This document shows, in pieces, positions 16,945-26,339 of a DNA stretch of 64,000 nucleotides (position 1 is its first letter; each line of letters begins with the position of its first letter). Source of the DNA: Aurantimonas marianensis (GTDB lineage Bacteria > Pseudomonadota > Alphaproteobacteria > Rhizobiales > Rhizobiaceae). The DNA lies in contig NZ_JALHBS010000048.1 in the NCBI RefSeq assembly GCF_024195285.1, positions 1 through 64,000 on the forward strand, written 5' to 3'. Position numbers and translations under genes: made by a program. The notes beneath the pieces were generated by a model. That model saw nothing but the letters and a program-made list of their open reading frames with translations, ran no database searches and was not told the origin of the DNA.

Positions 16945-18245
16945 TCGTACCGCAACGCTTCGACCGGATCGAGCCGCGACGCCTGCCACGACGGCAGGAT
17001 CGTCGCCAGAAACGACAGACCAACCGCCATCGCCACGACCAGCACCACCTCGGTCGGGTCGATCTCGGCGGGAAGCCGGCTAAGGAAATAGAACTCGGGA
17101 TTGAACAACACCGTCCCGGAGAGCCAGGAGAAGAACTGCCGTATGTTCTCGATGTTCAGTCCGAACAGCACTCCCAGAATCAGTCCGGCGAATGTACCGG
17201 CGAGACCGATCGAGGCGCCGGTGATCAGGAAAACGCGCATCACCGCGCCCCGGGTCGCCCCCATGGTCCTGAGGATCGCGATATCCCGCCCCTTGTCCTT
17301 GACCAGCATGAACAGGCCGGAGATGATGTTGAGGGCGGCCACCAGGATGATCAGCGTCAGGATGATGAACATGACGTTCCGCTCGACCTCCAGCGCCGAG
17401 AAGAACGAGGCGTTCTGGTCCTGCCAGGTGACGGTGTAGTTCGGACGCCCGGCCGCCGCCTCCACCTTGGGCTGCAGCGCGCGGACAGCATCCGGATCAT
17501 CGACGAACATCTCGATCGACTGCACCTGTTCCTCCTGATTGAAGAACAGCTGCGCTTCCGACAACGGCATATAGACATAGGCCGCGTCATACTCCGACAG
17601 GCCGATCTCGAAGATCGCAGTGACCGGATACGCCTTCACCCGTGGCGTTGTCCCGAGAGGCGTCACGTCGCCCTCGGGCGAGATCAAGGTGATGTTGTCG
17701 TTCAGCCGTAGCCCCAGCGACTCGGCCAGCCGGATGCCGATCGCCACACCACCGCCGGTGTCGAATTCGGCCAGCGTGCCCTGCCGGATGTTCTCCGACA
17801 CTGGGGCGAGTTCATCGAGATCGGCGCCGCGCACGCCCTTGACCAGCGCGCCGGTGTTCGATGTTCCGGCCCCCGAGGCCAGCACCTGCCCCTGCACCAA
17901 GGGCATCGCGAAATCGACGCCCGGCACCGTCGCGATGCGCTTGGTGACCTCGTCGTAGTCACGGAGCGGCTGATCGATCGGAAACATGATGACATGACCG
18001 TTGACGCCGAGAATGCGGGTCAACAGCTCGCCGCGAAATCCGTTCATCACCGACATCACGATGATCAGCGCGGCCACGCCCAGCATGATCCCGACAAAGG
18101 AAAAGCCGGCAATCACGGACACCCCCGCATCTCGGCGCCGCGATCTCAGATAGCGCCCGGCCAGCATCCATTCGAAGCGCGAGAACGGCCGGGTCGAGAT
18201 GCGGCCCTCAGGCGCCGCACGGGCTGCAAATGTGGTTTCGCTCAC
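16941..18245 (-). CDS. lolC: Lipoprotein-releasing ABC transporter permease, LolC/LolE family
   Basis: A 434-residue permease with one helix near the N-terminus (about residues 40-65), a large periplasmic domain and three C-terminal helices in the FtsX fold. The N-terminal [48 protein letters not shown] is diagnostic of LolC/LolE, as are [18 protein letters not shown] and [16 protein letters not shown] at the end. Alphaproteobacteria usually have one such gene, giving a homodimer. It starts with GTG that overlaps the proS stop. Confidence 0.93.
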   Translation of the reverse strand: MSETTFAARAAPEGRISTRPFSRFEWMLAGRYLRSRRRDAGVSVIAGFSFVGIMLGVAALIIVMSVMNGFRGELLTRILGVNGHVIMFPIDQPLRDYDEVTKRIATVPGVDFAMPLVQGQVLASGAGTSNTGALVKGVRGADLDELAPVSENIRQGTLAEFDTGGGVAIGIRLAESLGLRLNDNITLISPEGDVTPLGTTPRVKAYPVTAIFEIGLSEYDAAYVYMPLSEAQLFFNQEEQVQSIEMFVDDPDAVRALQPKVEAAAGRPNYTVTWQDQNASFFSALEVERNVMFIILTLIILVAALNIISGLFMLVKDKGRDIAILRTMGATRGAVMRVFLITGASIGLAGTFAGLILGVLFGLNIENIRQFFSWLSGTVLFNPEFYFLSRLPAEIDPTEVVLVVAMAVGLSFLATILPSWQASRLDPVEALRYE

Positions 18246-19564
18246 GCCAGTACCCGCCCGACCACGGCGGTGAGCGGCAGCGTATCGCGCTTGCCGGTCG
18301 CCCTCACCTTGACCTCCGCCTCGCCCGCCTTGGCGCCACGCGGACCGACGATCACCTGCAGCGGCAGGCCGATCAGATCCATGCTGGCGAATTTGACTCC
18401 GGCGCGCGTGTCCTGATCGTCATAAAGGACGTCGAGATCGGCGGCCTGGAGCTGGCGGTAGAGGTCATCGCAGGCAGCGTCGCAGGCGGCATCGCCCGGC
18501 TTCATGTTGATGAGGCCGACATCGAAGGGCGCGACCGATTTCGGCCAGATGATGCCGTTCTCGTCGTGCGAGGCCTCGATGATCGCCGCCAGCAGACGAC
18601 TCGGCCCGATGCCATAGGAGCCCATGTGAACCGGCACGTCCTTGCCGTCCGGGCCGGTGACCACCGCTTTCATCGGCTCGGAATATTTGGTGCCGAAATG
18701 GAAGATGTGACCGACCTCGATGCCGCGTGCGGCGATCTTCTGATCGTCCGGCAGCCCGTCCCAGGCGGCGGTGTCGTGCATCTCGTCGGTCGCCGCGTAA
18801 GGCGTGGTCCAGGATTTGACGATCTCGGCGAGACCGGCCGCGTCGTCGAAATCGACATCCTCGCCGGGCACGTGGAGATCGAGATAATCGCGGTGACAGA
18901 ACACCTCGCTCTCGCCGGTCGAAGCGAGGATGATGAACTCGTGGGAGAGATCGCCGCCGATCGGCCCGGTATCGGCCCGCATCGGGATCGCCTTCAGCCC
19001 GCAGCGCTGGAAGGTCCGCAGATAGGAGACGAACATCCGATCATAGGCGGTCTTGGCGCGCTCGAAGTCGATATCGAAGGAATAGGCGTCCTTCATCAGG
19101 AATTCCCGCGAGCGCATGACGCCGAAGCGGGGCCGCACCTCATCCCGGAATTTCCACTGGATATGGTAGAGATTGAGCGGCAGATCCTTGTAGGAGCGGA
19201 CGTAGGACCGAAAAATGTCGGTCACCATCTCCTCGTTGGTCGGCCCGAACAGGAGATCGCGCTCGTGGCGATCCTCGATGCGCAGCATCTCCTTGCCGTA
19301 ATCGTCATAGCGGCCGCTCTCGCGCCACAGATCGGCAGGCTGGATCGTCGGCATCAGCAGTTCGATCGCCCCGGAGCGATCCTGCTCCTCGCGGACGATT
19401 CGGCAGACGCGGTCGAGCACGCGCTTGCCGAACGGCAGGAAGGAATAGATCCCCGCCGCCTGCTGGCGGATCATGCCGGCGCGCAGCATCAACCGGTGGG
19501 AAACGATCTCCGCTTCCTTCGGGGTTTCCTTGAGAATGGGCAGAAAATATCGCGACAGGCGCAT
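18242..19564 (-). CDS. proS: Prolyl-tRNA synthetase, short alphaproteobacterial form
   Basis: A 440-residue class II synthetase that charges tRNA-Pro. Motif 2 ([25 protein letters not shown]) and motif 3 ([16 protein letters not shown]) are clear, as are [21 protein letters not shown] and the C-terminal anticodon domain ([21 protein letters not shown]). The protein runs straight from motif 2 to motif 3 without the ~180-residue editing insertion of E. coli ProS, as expected for this lineage. [20 protein letters not shown] at 19564 is the family start; the 80-residue extension to 19804 is not coding. Confidence 0.95.
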   Translation of the reverse strand: MRLSRYFLPILKETPKEAEIVSHRLMLRAGMIRQQAAGIYSFLPFGKRVLDRVCRIVREEQDRSGAIELLMPTIQPADLWRESGRYDDYGKEMLRIEDRHERDLLFGPTNEEMVTDIFRSYVRSYKDLPLNLYHIQWKFRDEVRPRFGVMRSREFLMKDAYSFDIDFERAKTAYDRMFVSYLRTFQRCGLKAIPMRADTGPIGGDLSHEFIILASTGESEVFCHRDYLDLHVPGEDVDFDDAAGLAEIVKSWTTPYAATDEMHDTAAWDGLPDDQKIAARGIEVGHIFHFGTKYSEPMKAVVTGPDGKDVPVHMGSYGIGPSRLLAAIIEASHDENGIIWPKSVAPFDVGLINMKPGDAACDAACDDLYRQLQAADLDVLYDDQDTRAGVKFASMDLIGLPLQVIVGPRGAKAGEAEVKVRATGKRDTLPLTAVVGRVLA

Positions 19565-19780
19565 GAGGTTTCCGGTGAAATCGGTTGCCGCGGCGCCATG
19601 GCCGCACGGTCGCGTCTTAAACGCTTGATCCCTGATTGGAAAGACGGCAACGCGTTGCCGCGCGTGGGCGACTGATCGGGCTGACGGCGGCATGATCGTG
19701 ACGGCTGCGCGCTCAAAAAGTGACACAGCCGTAAAATTCGCGTGACATTCGTGGCGGTGCTGGCTAACCTTCGCTTGCAC

Positions 19781-19802
19781 AAAAAGGCGCCGGCAAGGCG
19801 CC
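19781..19802 (-). terminator. Rho-independent terminator-like hairpin (minus strand)
   Basis: On the minus strand GGCGCC-TTGCC-GGCGCC is followed by TTTTT. It lies between DUF1467 and proS and could end or attenuate transcripts coming from the nuo-rnj-mce side before proS. Confidence 0.65.
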
Positions 19803-19901
19803 ATATTTGCGGTCTAGTCTTGGGAGGACGCGGTTTCCGGCGCGGCAGTCGTCGCAGCCCCGGTCAAAGTCACCGGCGGGAAATCCAGGCACGCGACCTA
19901 G
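19803..19901. other. Gene-free stretch between two opposed terminators
   Basis: The 394-base gap 19565-19958 holds no recognisable gene. Between the minus-strand hairpin (19781-19802) and the plus-strand hairpin (19902-19931) lie about 100 GC-rich bases with several short complementary blocks. They could encode a small RNA on either strand, but no known family was recognised. Confidence 0.3.
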
Positions 19902-19931
19902 AATGCAAGGTGAAAGCCTTGCATTTTTTTT
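19902..19931 (+). terminator. Rho-independent terminator (plus strand)
   Basis: AATGCAAGG-TGAAAG-CCTTGCATT followed by a run of T gives a textbook terminator on the plus strand. No plus-strand gene precedes it, so it may end a small RNA. On the minus strand the A-tract precedes the hairpin, so it would not work there. Confidence 0.65.
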
Positions 19932-19958
19932 GCGTCCGCGCTCCTCCGCCGGCCGGCA

Positions 19959-20231
19959 TCAGGTGCCGGGAATAATGTGCGGAAGATCGTCCGGTCCGAA
20001 GCCGTAAACCTGCGTCACGATGTAGAAGACCGCGAAGATCGCCGTCGCGAGGAGCGTCGTCTGCGCGAGCTTGCGCCCCATCCGTGCGTTGGATGGCGCG
20101 CTATGCGCGGTCCCGAGGATCACGTCGTCGTCGTCGATCTGCGAGCGCACGCCCAGTGGCAAGATGACAAACAGCGAAACCCACCAGATGATGAAATAGA
20201 TCGCGATCCCCGAGATCCAGCCCAACGTCAC
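19959..20231 (-). CDS. DUF1467 family inner-membrane protein
   Basis: A 90-residue protein with two membrane helices, about residues 5-27 (ISGIAIYFIIWWVSLFVILPLG) and 55-75 (TTLLATAIFAVFYIVTQVYGF). The loop between them begins VRSQIDDDDVILGTAHSAPS, the pattern that defines DUF1467, an alphaproteobacterial family of unknown function. GTG overlaps the stop of mce (GTGA). The mce-DUF1467-proS order is conserved in rhizobia. Confidence 0.85.
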   Translation of the reverse strand: MTLGWISGIAIYFIIWWVSLFVILPLGVRSQIDDDDVILGTAHSAPSNARMGRKLAQTTLLATAIFAVFYIVTQVYGFGPDDLPHIIPGT

Positions 20232-20632
20232 ACCTCCTCGAGTTCGGTCAGCGTGCCGAACATGTCACCGGGATGGATGAACAGAACCGGACGCCCATGG
20301 GCTCCGATCTTCGGCTCACCGTCGCCGAGGACCCGCGCCCCGCCGGCGACCATCCGGTCCCGCGCCGCCTTCAGGTCGGCCACCTCATAGCAGATATGGT
20401 GCATGCCGCCTTTCGGATTCTTGGCGAGAAACGCGGCGATGGGCGACGCCTCGCCCAGCGGCTCGAGGAGCTCGACCTTGGTGTTGTCGAGCTCCACGAA
20501 GACGACCGTGACGCCGTGCTCTGGCAACGCCTGCGGCTCAGACACGGTCGCCCCCAGCGTCTCGCTATAACGCCGCGCCGCCCTTGCCAGATCGGGCACG
20601 GCCAGAGCCACGTGATTCAGTCGACCGAGCAT
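20228..20632 (-). CDS. mce: Methylmalonyl-CoA epimerase
   Basis: A 134-residue protein of the vicinal-oxygen-chelate fold, which interconverts (R)- and (S)-methylmalonyl-CoA in propionate breakdown. It has two βαβββ modules with metal ligands visible in LNHVALAVPD, GGMHHICYEVADL and the final glutamate in MFGTLTELEEV. The GAHGRPVLFIHPGDMFG block is typical of the epimerase. MLGRLNHVAL at 20632 is the family start; the longer frame is noise. It lies 20 bases after rnj. Confidence 0.93.
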   Translation of the reverse strand: MLGRLNHVALAVPDLARAARRYSETLGATVSEPQALPEHGVTVVFVELDNTKVELLEPLGEASPIAAFLAKNPKGGMHHICYEVADLKAARDRMVAGGARVLGDGEPKIGAHGRPVLFIHPGDMFGTLTELEEV

Positions 20633-20652
20633 GGCGCTTCCTTTTACCCGTT

Positions 20653-22350
20653 TCAGGACCGCGTGACGAACACCGTGACGATCGGCTTCTTGCCCCACGC
20701 CTCGAAAGCCGCGCCCCGTACCGCGCGGCGGACCGACTCGCCCAACTTGTCGAGATCCTTGCGGCGGCCTCGCGGCGTGCTCTCGACAGCGCCGGCGGCG
20801 GCGTCGATCAGGAGTTCCTCGATCTCCTCGCCGGCTGCATCGTCTTGCGGCAGACCGAGCGCCACAAGGTCGGGGTCGTCGCGCAATTCCAGCTTGCTGT
20901 CCAATTCCACCAGCACCGCGACATGACCGACGAAGGACAGCCTGCGGCGCTCGTTGATGCCCATGGCCTCGGCCGTTCCGATCAGGCGCCCGTCCTTGTA
21001 GAGGCGGCCGACAGGAACCTCGTGGACGACCTGCGCGGCGCCGGGCGCCAGCTGGACGGCGCGTCCGTTGCGCGCCTCGACCACCTGCTTGATCCCCAAT
21101 TCCCGCGCGAGCGCCGCGTGGGCGGTCAGATGCGCCGCCTCGCCGTGGGCCGGAATGGCGATCGCCGGACGCACCCAATCATACATCTGGCACATCTCGC
21201 TGCGACGCGGGTGGCCAGAAACGTGGACGAGTTTCTCGCCATCCTCCAGCACCTTGACGCCGCGTTCGATCAACGCGTTCTTGATGTCGATGATGAGCTT
21301 TTCGTTGCCCGGGATCGATCGCGAGGAGAAGATCACAAGGTCGCCCCGCGACAGCGCGACACTCGGGTGCTCATCCCGCGCGATGCGCGCCAGCGCGGCA
21401 CGGGACTCACCCTGACTGCCGGTCAGCACGATGACCGCCTTTTCCGGCGGAATATAGCCGAAATCCTGCTCGCCCAGGAACGGCGGAATACCCTCCATAT
21501 AGCCGAGTTCGGTCGCGACATCGATCATCCGGCGCATCGAGCGCCCCATCAGCAGCACCTGCCGCCCGGCATCGCGAGCCGCCGCCGCGATCGAGCGGAT
21601 ACGTCCGACATTGGAGGAGAAGGTCGTGACGGCGACCCGCCCTTTCGCGCCACGGATGATCTCGGCCAGCGAAGCCGAGACCGCCATCTCACTCGGGCTG
21701 TCGCCCTCGCGAAGCGCGTTGGTGGAATCGGCGACCATGGCGAGGACGCCTTCATCGCCGATCTCGCGCAGCCGCTTCTCGTCTGTCGGCGCGCCGAGCG
21801 CCGGTGTCGGATCGATCTTCCAATCACCGGTGTGAACGACCGTGCCGGCCGGGGACCGGATCGCCAGCGCCACCGGCTCGGGAATGGAGTGTGTGACGTT
21901 GATAGCCTCGATCTCGAAAGGACCCACGGCAAATCGGTCGCCTGCGGAGAACAGCTCCACCGGGATCTTCGGCGCGCCCGGCTCTCCTTCCCGCTTGGCC
22001 GCCAGCAGTGCCGCCGTGAAAGCCGTGGCGAAGACCGGAACCTTCAGCCTCGGCCAGAGATCGAGCAGCGCACCATAGTGGTCTTCATGCGCATGGGTAA
22101 TGACAATCCCCTTCAGCGCATTCTTCTGCTTTTCCAGAAACCGGATATCGGGAAGAACGAGATCGACCCCCGGAAAGTCGGGACCGGCAAAGGAAACGCC
22201 GCAATCGACGACGATCCACTGGCGGTCATCATCCGGCCCATAGCCGTACATGGCGAGATTCATGCCGATCTCGCCGATGCCGCCGAGCGGCACAAACATT
22301 AGCTTGTTCAAACTTCTCTCTTCTTTCAAGTCATTGCGCCGCCCGGTCAT
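20653..22350 (-). CDS. rnj: Ribonuclease J
   Basis: A 565-residue metallo-β-lactamase/β-CASP nuclease that acts as 5'-to-3' exonuclease and endonuclease in RNA decay and 16S/23S maturation. The zinc-binding motif is THAHEDHYGALLDLW near residue 85. The β-CASP motifs include VADSTNA, VTTFSSNVGRIRSIA and VSGHPRRSEMCQMYDWVRP. An arginine-rich C-terminal region (RGRRKDLDKLGESVRRAVRGAA) is the RNase J C-domain. The start is uncertain: ATG at 22350 is used here, but a TTG at 22311 after AAGAGAGAAG would give a length closer to rhizobial homologues. A pair of palindromic repeats separates it from birA. Confidence 0.93.
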   Translation of the reverse strand: MTGRRNDLKEERSLNKLMFVPLGGIGEIGMNLAMYGYGPDDDRQWIVVDCGVSFAGPDFPGVDLVLPDIRFLEKQKNALKGIVITHAHEDHYGALLDLWPRLKVPVFATAFTAALLAAKREGEPGAPKIPVELFSAGDRFAVGPFEIEAINVTHSIPEPVALAIRSPAGTVVHTGDWKIDPTPALGAPTDEKRLREIGDEGVLAMVADSTNALREGDSPSEMAVSASLAEIIRGAKGRVAVTTFSSNVGRIRSIAAAARDAGRQVLLMGRSMRRMIDVATELGYMEGIPPFLGEQDFGYIPPEKAVIVLTGSQGESRAALARIARDEHPSVALSRGDLVIFSSRSIPGNEKLIIDIKNALIERGVKVLEDGEKLVHVSGHPRRSEMCQMYDWVRPAIAIPAHGEAAHLTAHAALARELGIKQVVEARNGRAVQLAPGAAQVVHEVPVGRLYKDGRLIGTAEAMGINERRRLSFVGHVAVLVELDSKLELRDDPDLVALGLPQDDAAGEEIEELLIDAAAGAVESTPRGRRKDLDKLGESVRRAVRGAAFEAWGKKPIVTVFVTRS

Positions 22351-22413
22351 GATCGACCCACGGGGCTCGTTCGGAGTCGTCTTGGTTACATTCGTCGTTG
22401 TTCGATTGCCGTC

Positions 22414-22500
22414 CTAGTGGATGGAATTCGACATTCGATGCCCCCGTGCGGCTGTCTGGGAATCAAATGTCGAATTTGAAACATCCATGCGAGTCATAGG
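22414..22500. repeat. Palindromic repeat element 1 (CTAGTGG-type)
   Basis: It starts CTAGTGGATGGAATTCGACA and contains near-complementary arms: GGATG..GAATTCGACATT on the left and AATGTCGAATTTGAAACATCC on the right, around a GC-rich centre. It shares the CTAGTGG end and a TTCGACATT core with element 2 next to it. It looks like a dispersed intergenic palindrome or small non-autonomous element. The right border is approximate. Confidence 0.6.
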
Positions 22501-22504
22501 GTTG

Positions 22505-22581
22505 CTAGTGGTCCTTCGATTTCGACATTTGCTCGCCAGGGCGCTCCAACGGCGACGCAAACGTCGAAATCGAACCACTAG
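22505..22581. repeat. Palindromic repeat element 2, hairpin with CTAGTGGT/ACCACTAG ends
   Basis: A 77-base element whose left arm (CTAGTGGTCCTTCGATTTCG, ACATTTGC) is complementary to its right arm (GCAAACGTCGAAATCGA, ACCACTAG) with few mismatches. The loop is about 25 GC-rich bases. The terminal CTAG on the birA side supplies the TAG stop codon of birA. It could fold into a strong RNA hairpin between rnj and birA and so act on the operon transcript. Confidence 0.75.
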
Positions 22582-23366
22582 ACGGCGGAGACCGGTGGCG
22601 CCATGCGCTCGTCGCTCTCCAGAAAAAACAGATCGCCCGCCGAAACCGTGGTTGCCTCGCCACCTTCACCCCGCAGGACCAGCCGACCGCGCTCATCGAG
22701 CGCCTCGAAGCGCCCGGTCAGCACGCCGTCCGTCAGATTGACGCGGCAGGGCCGGCCGATCCCCGCGGCATGGGCCAGCCATTCGCGCCTGATCGCGGCA
22801 AATCCCTCCCCACGCCGGAAGACTGCGAACGCCCGTTCCACCTCGTCCGCAACGCACGCAAAGACCGTGTCCAGGTCGTCGACAACGCCTTCTCGCGCCA
22901 GGCTCGTCACCTCGTTGGGCGTGCCGTCGGGGACGTGGAGAATATTGACGCCGCAGCCGACAACGACCGCCATCCGGCCGTCGGCGAGCCGCTCGCTTTC
23001 GAGGAGAATTCCGACCGTTTTGCGTCCTTTGACAAGGACGTCGTTCGGCCATTTCACCGCGACCGCCCCGTCATCGGCACCCTTGAGCTTGGCGAGCCCG
23101 TTGCGCACGCCGAGCGAGGCGACCAAAGGCAGGTTCGACAGATGTTCCAATGGCGCCGGGTCGATGACCAGCCAACTGGCATAGAGGTTTCCCCGCTCCG
23201 AGACCCAGGCGCGCCCTCTGCGGCCGCGTCCTGCCACCTGCCGTTCGGCCGTGACCCACAAACGCCCCGGATCACCAGCGCGCGCTGCCTCCAATGCCAC
23301 CGAATTAGTCGAGGCGACTTCGCCGAGGGCGAGACGCCGCCGCATTGCTTTCGTGCCCGCCGGCAC
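22578..23366 (-). CDS. birA: Biotin-[acetyl-CoA-carboxylase] ligase BirA, without DNA-binding domain
   Basis: A 262-residue biotin protein ligase that attaches biotin to the carboxyl-carrier protein. The catalytic GRGRRGRAWVSERGNLYAS motif binds biotinyl-AMP, and VKWPNDVLVKGRKTVGILLE and VVVGCGVNI are also diagnostic. There is no N-terminal helix-turn-helix, so it is the non-regulatory short form common in alphaproteobacteria. Its TAG stop lies inside palindromic repeat element 2, so the original C-terminus may have been changed. The GTG at 23366 overlaps the end of nuoN; ATG at 23345 is an alternative start. Confidence 0.9.
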   Translation of the reverse strand: MPAGTKAMRRRLALGEVASTNSVALEAARAGDPGRLWVTAERQVAGRGRRGRAWVSERGNLYASWLVIDPAPLEHLSNLPLVASLGVRNGLAKLKGADDGAVAVKWPNDVLVKGRKTVGILLESERLADGRMAVVVGCGVNILHVPDGTPNEVTSLAREGVVDDLDTVFACVADEVERAFAVFRRGEGFAAIRREWLAHAAGIGRPCRVNLTDGVLTGRFEALDERGRLVLRGEGGEATTVSAGDLFFLESDERMAPPVSAV

Positions 23367-23368
23367 CG

Positions 23369-24811
23369 TCAGAAGAACGTTCGCGCCGCAGCCTCGGCGG
23401 CGGTGAAGATCGGTCCCCCGATGAAAAGATAGACCGGGAAGATGAACAGCGCCGCGGCCCACAGGACCAGCCGCAGTTCCATCGCCATCGGCACGAACTC
23501 GGTCGATGGTTCATCGAACCACATCAACTTCACGATCCGCAGATAATAGTAAAGGCCGACGACGCTCGCCAGTACGCCGATGACCGCCAAGGCGTAAAGC
23601 TCGGCCTCGACCGCCGCCATGAACACGAAATATTTGGCGAAGAAACCGGCCAGCGGCGGCAATCCGGCGAGCGAGAGCATCAGGATCGTCAGGAACAGCG
23701 CCATCACCGGGTTGGTCTTCGACAGACCCGCCAGATCCTCGATTTCCTCGACCACGCCATCCTTGCGCCGCATGGCGAGGATCACGGCAAAGGTGCCGAG
23801 CGTCATCGCCAGATAGATTGTCATGTAGATCAGGACGCCTCGGACGCCTTCGACACTGGCGGCCGCGAGGCCGACAAGGGCAAATCCCATATGGCCGATC
23901 GAGGAATAGGCCATCAGACGCTTGAAATTGCGCTGACCGATAGCCGCGAAGGCGCCGAAAGCCATCGATGCGATCGAGATGAAGACGATGATCTGCTGCC
24001 AATCCACCGCCAGCGGCTCGAAGCCCCGCACAGTGAAGCGGGTGATGAGCGCCATGGCGGCGACCTTCGGCGCGCCCGCAAGAAAGGCCGTGATCGGAGT
24101 CGGTGCGCCCTCGTAGACGTCGGGTGTCCACATGTGAAACGGCACCGCCGAAATCTTGAAGGCAAGGCCCGCGAGCACGAACACCAGGCCGACGACAAGA
24201 CCCAAGGAGCGTCCCTCGCTGGTAATCGCCGATGCGATCGCGCCGAATTCGATCTGGCCGGTAAAACCATAGACCATCGAAGCGCCGTAAAGCAGCATGC
24301 CCGAGGACAAGGCGCCAAGGACGAAATACTTCAAGCCGGCTTCGGTCGAACGGGCCGAATCCCGATTGATCGCGGCGAGAACATAGATCGCCAGGGATTG
24401 CAGCTCGAGCCCGAGATAGAGCGTGATCAGGTCGCCGGCCGACACCATCACCATCATTCCGGTCGTCGACAACACGATCAGCACCGGAAACTCGAACCGG
24501 TTGAACCGCTCGCTCTCGGCGAAACCGACCGACATGATCACCGCGGCCGCCGAGCCGACGAGCACCAGAACCTTCATGAACCCGGCAAACGGATCGAGCA
24601 CGAAAGAGCCGCCAAAGGCCTCGCCATAGGGCGTGACGAAGACAAGCCAAAGCCCCGCGATGATGATCAGCGCGACCGACAGGCCGGTTACCGTCTGGGC
24701 GCTGCGCTCACCGGCGAAGACACCGATCATCAAAAGAAGCATCGCGCCTCCCGCCATGATCAGTTCAGGACCGACGATCGGCAGACTGGAGGCGATCATT
24801 TGCGAATACAT
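23369..24811 (-). CDS. nuoN: NADH-quinone oxidoreductase subunit N
   Basis: A 480-residue antiporter-like subunit of complex I with about 14 helices, part of the proton-pumping arm. The conserved lysine and glutamate helices are recognised in [37 protein letters not shown] and [31 protein letters not shown] is the late broken helix. It is the last structural complex I gene, 20 bases after nuoM, and birA follows directly. Confidence 0.96.
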   Translation of the reverse strand: MYSQMIASSLPIVGPELIMAGGAMLLLMIGVFAGERSAQTVTGLSVALIIIAGLWLVFVTPYGEAFGGSFVLDPFAGFMKVLVLVGSAAAVIMSVGFAESERFNRFEFPVLIVLSTTGMMVMVSAGDLITLYLGLELQSLAIYVLAAINRDSARSTEAGLKYFVLGALSSGMLLYGASMVYGFTGQIEFGAIASAITSEGRSLGLVVGLVFVLAGLAFKISAVPFHMWTPDVYEGAPTPITAFLAGAPKVAAMALITRFTVRGFEPLAVDWQQIIVFISIASMAFGAFAAIGQRNFKRLMAYSSIGHMGFALVGLAAASVEGVRGVLIYMTIYLAMTLGTFAVILAMRRKDGVVEEIEDLAGLSKTNPVMALFLTILMLSLAGLPPLAGFFAKYFVFMAAVEAELYALAVIGVLASVVGLYYYLRIVKLMWFDEPSTEFVPMAMELRLVLWAAALFIFPVYLFIGGPIFTAAEAAARTFF

Positions 24812-24830
24812 GTGCGTCCGATCCCCGCTG

Positions 24831-26339
24831 TTACTTCGCCAGGGCGACCGATTCGGCCGCCTCCAGCGCTGCGGTGTAGGTATTGAGCATCGACTCGACC
24901 GATGCCGCCGTCACGTTGAAGACCGGCATCGGATAGACGCCGAAGAAAATCACCAGGGCGACGAGCGGATAGAGCAGGATCTTCTCGCGCCGCGACAGGT
25001 CGAGGATCGCGCGCAGGCTCTCCTTCTCCAGCGCGCCGAAGATCACCCGCCGATAGAGCCACAACGCGTAGGCCGCCGAAAGGATGACGCCGGTGGTCGC
25101 GAAGATCGCCACCCAGCTGTTGACCTGGAACACCCCGACCAGGGTCAGGAACTCGCCGACAAAGCCACTCGTCCCGGGCAGCCCGACATTTGCCATGGTG
25201 AAGATCAACATCGCGGTGGCGTAATGCGGCATCCGGTTGACCAGGCCGCCATAGGCACTGATCTCACGGGTATGCATGCGGTCATAGACGACACCGACAC
25301 AAAGGAACAGCGCGCCGGAAACCAGCCCGTGCGAGAGCATCTGGAAGATCGCCCCCTCGACGCCCTGGCTGTTGGCGGCGAAGATGCCCATCGTCACGAA
25401 GCCCATATGCGCGACAGAGGAGTAGGCGATCAGCTTCTTGATGTCCTCCTGCATCAGCGCCACCAGCGAGGTGTAGATGATCGCGACGACCGAAAGCGTG
25501 AAGACGAAAGGCGCGAAATCGGCCGAGGCCAGCGGGAACATCGGCAGCGAGAAGCGCAGGAAGCCGTAACCGCCAAGCTTCAAGAGAATGCCGGCCAGTA
25601 TCACCGATCCCGCCGTCGGTGCCTCGACATGGGCGTCGGGTAGCCAGGTGTGAACCGGCCACATCGGCATCTTCACCGCGAAGCTGGCGAAGAAGGCGAC
25701 CCATAGCCAGGGCTGCATCGATGCCGGGAAGTTATGCTGCAGTAGCTCCGGAATCGAGCTGGTGCCGGCGTTCCAATACATCGCCATGATGGCGATGAGC
25801 ATCAGTACCGAGCCGAGGAAGGTGTAGAGGAAGAACTTGTAGCTCGCGTAGATCCGCCGCTTGCCGCCCCATACGCCGATGATCAGGAACATCGGGATGA
25901 GGCCGCCCTCGAAGAAGACGTAGAAGAGCACGAGATCGAGCGCGCAGAAAACGCCCACGACCAGCGTCTCCAGCACCAGGAAGGCGATCATGTACTCCTT
26001 CACGCGGGTCTGCACGGACTCGTAGCTCGCGAGGATGCAGATCGGCATGAGGAAGGTCGTCAGGATCACGAACAGCATCGAGATGCCGTCGACACCCAGG
26101 TGATAGGTGATCCCGCTGCCGAGCCAGTCCAGCCGCTCGACCATCTGGAAATCCGGGTTCGCCGTGTCGAATTCGACCCAGATCCAGAGCGAGACGACGA
26201 AGGTAAAGACCGTGGTCAGCAATGCGACGGTGCGGATATTGCGCCGCGCCAGCTCGCTCTCATCCCTGATGAACAGGATCAGCAGCGCGCCAACCAGCGG
26301 CAGGAAGGTGACGGTCGAAAGGATCGGCCAGTCGCTCAT
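24831..26339 (-). CDS. nuoM: NADH-quinone oxidoreductase subunit M
   Basis: A 502-residue, 14-helix antiporter-like subunit in the membrane arm of complex I. Signatures are [40 protein letters not shown] (with the conserved glutamate of helix 5), [23 protein letters not shown] and [19 protein letters not shown]. Its stop shares a base with the start region of nuoL upstream, so the genes are packed without a gap. Confidence 0.97.
   Translation of the reverse strand: MSDWPILSTVTFLPLVGALLILFIRDESELARRNIRTVALLTTVFTFVVSLWIWVEFDTANPDFQMVERLDWLGSGITYHLGVDGISMLFVILTTFLMPICILASYESVQTRVKEYMIAFLVLETLVVGVFCALDLVLFYVFFEGGLIPMFLIIGVWGGKRRIYASYKFFLYTFLGSVLMLIAIMAMYWNAGTSSIPELLQHNFPASMQPWLWVAFFASFAVKMPMWPVHTWLPDAHVEAPTAGSVILAGILLKLGGYGFLRFSLPMFPLASADFAPFVFTLSVVAIIYTSLVALMQEDIKKLIAYSSVAHMGFVTMGIFAANSQGVEGAIFQMLSHGLVSGALFLCVGVVYDRMHTREISAYGGLVNRMPHYATAMLIFTMANVGLPGTSGFVGEFLTLVGVFQVNSWVAIFATTGVILSAAYALWLYRRVIFGALEKESLRAILDLSRREKILLYPLVALVIFFGVYPMPVFNVTAASVESMLNTYTAALEAAESVALAK

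Noticed and set aside
19565-19804. 80-residue N-terminal extension of ProS
   Set aside because: ProS of this type begins at [13 protein letters not shown]; the extension has no similarity and contains the minus-strand terminator.
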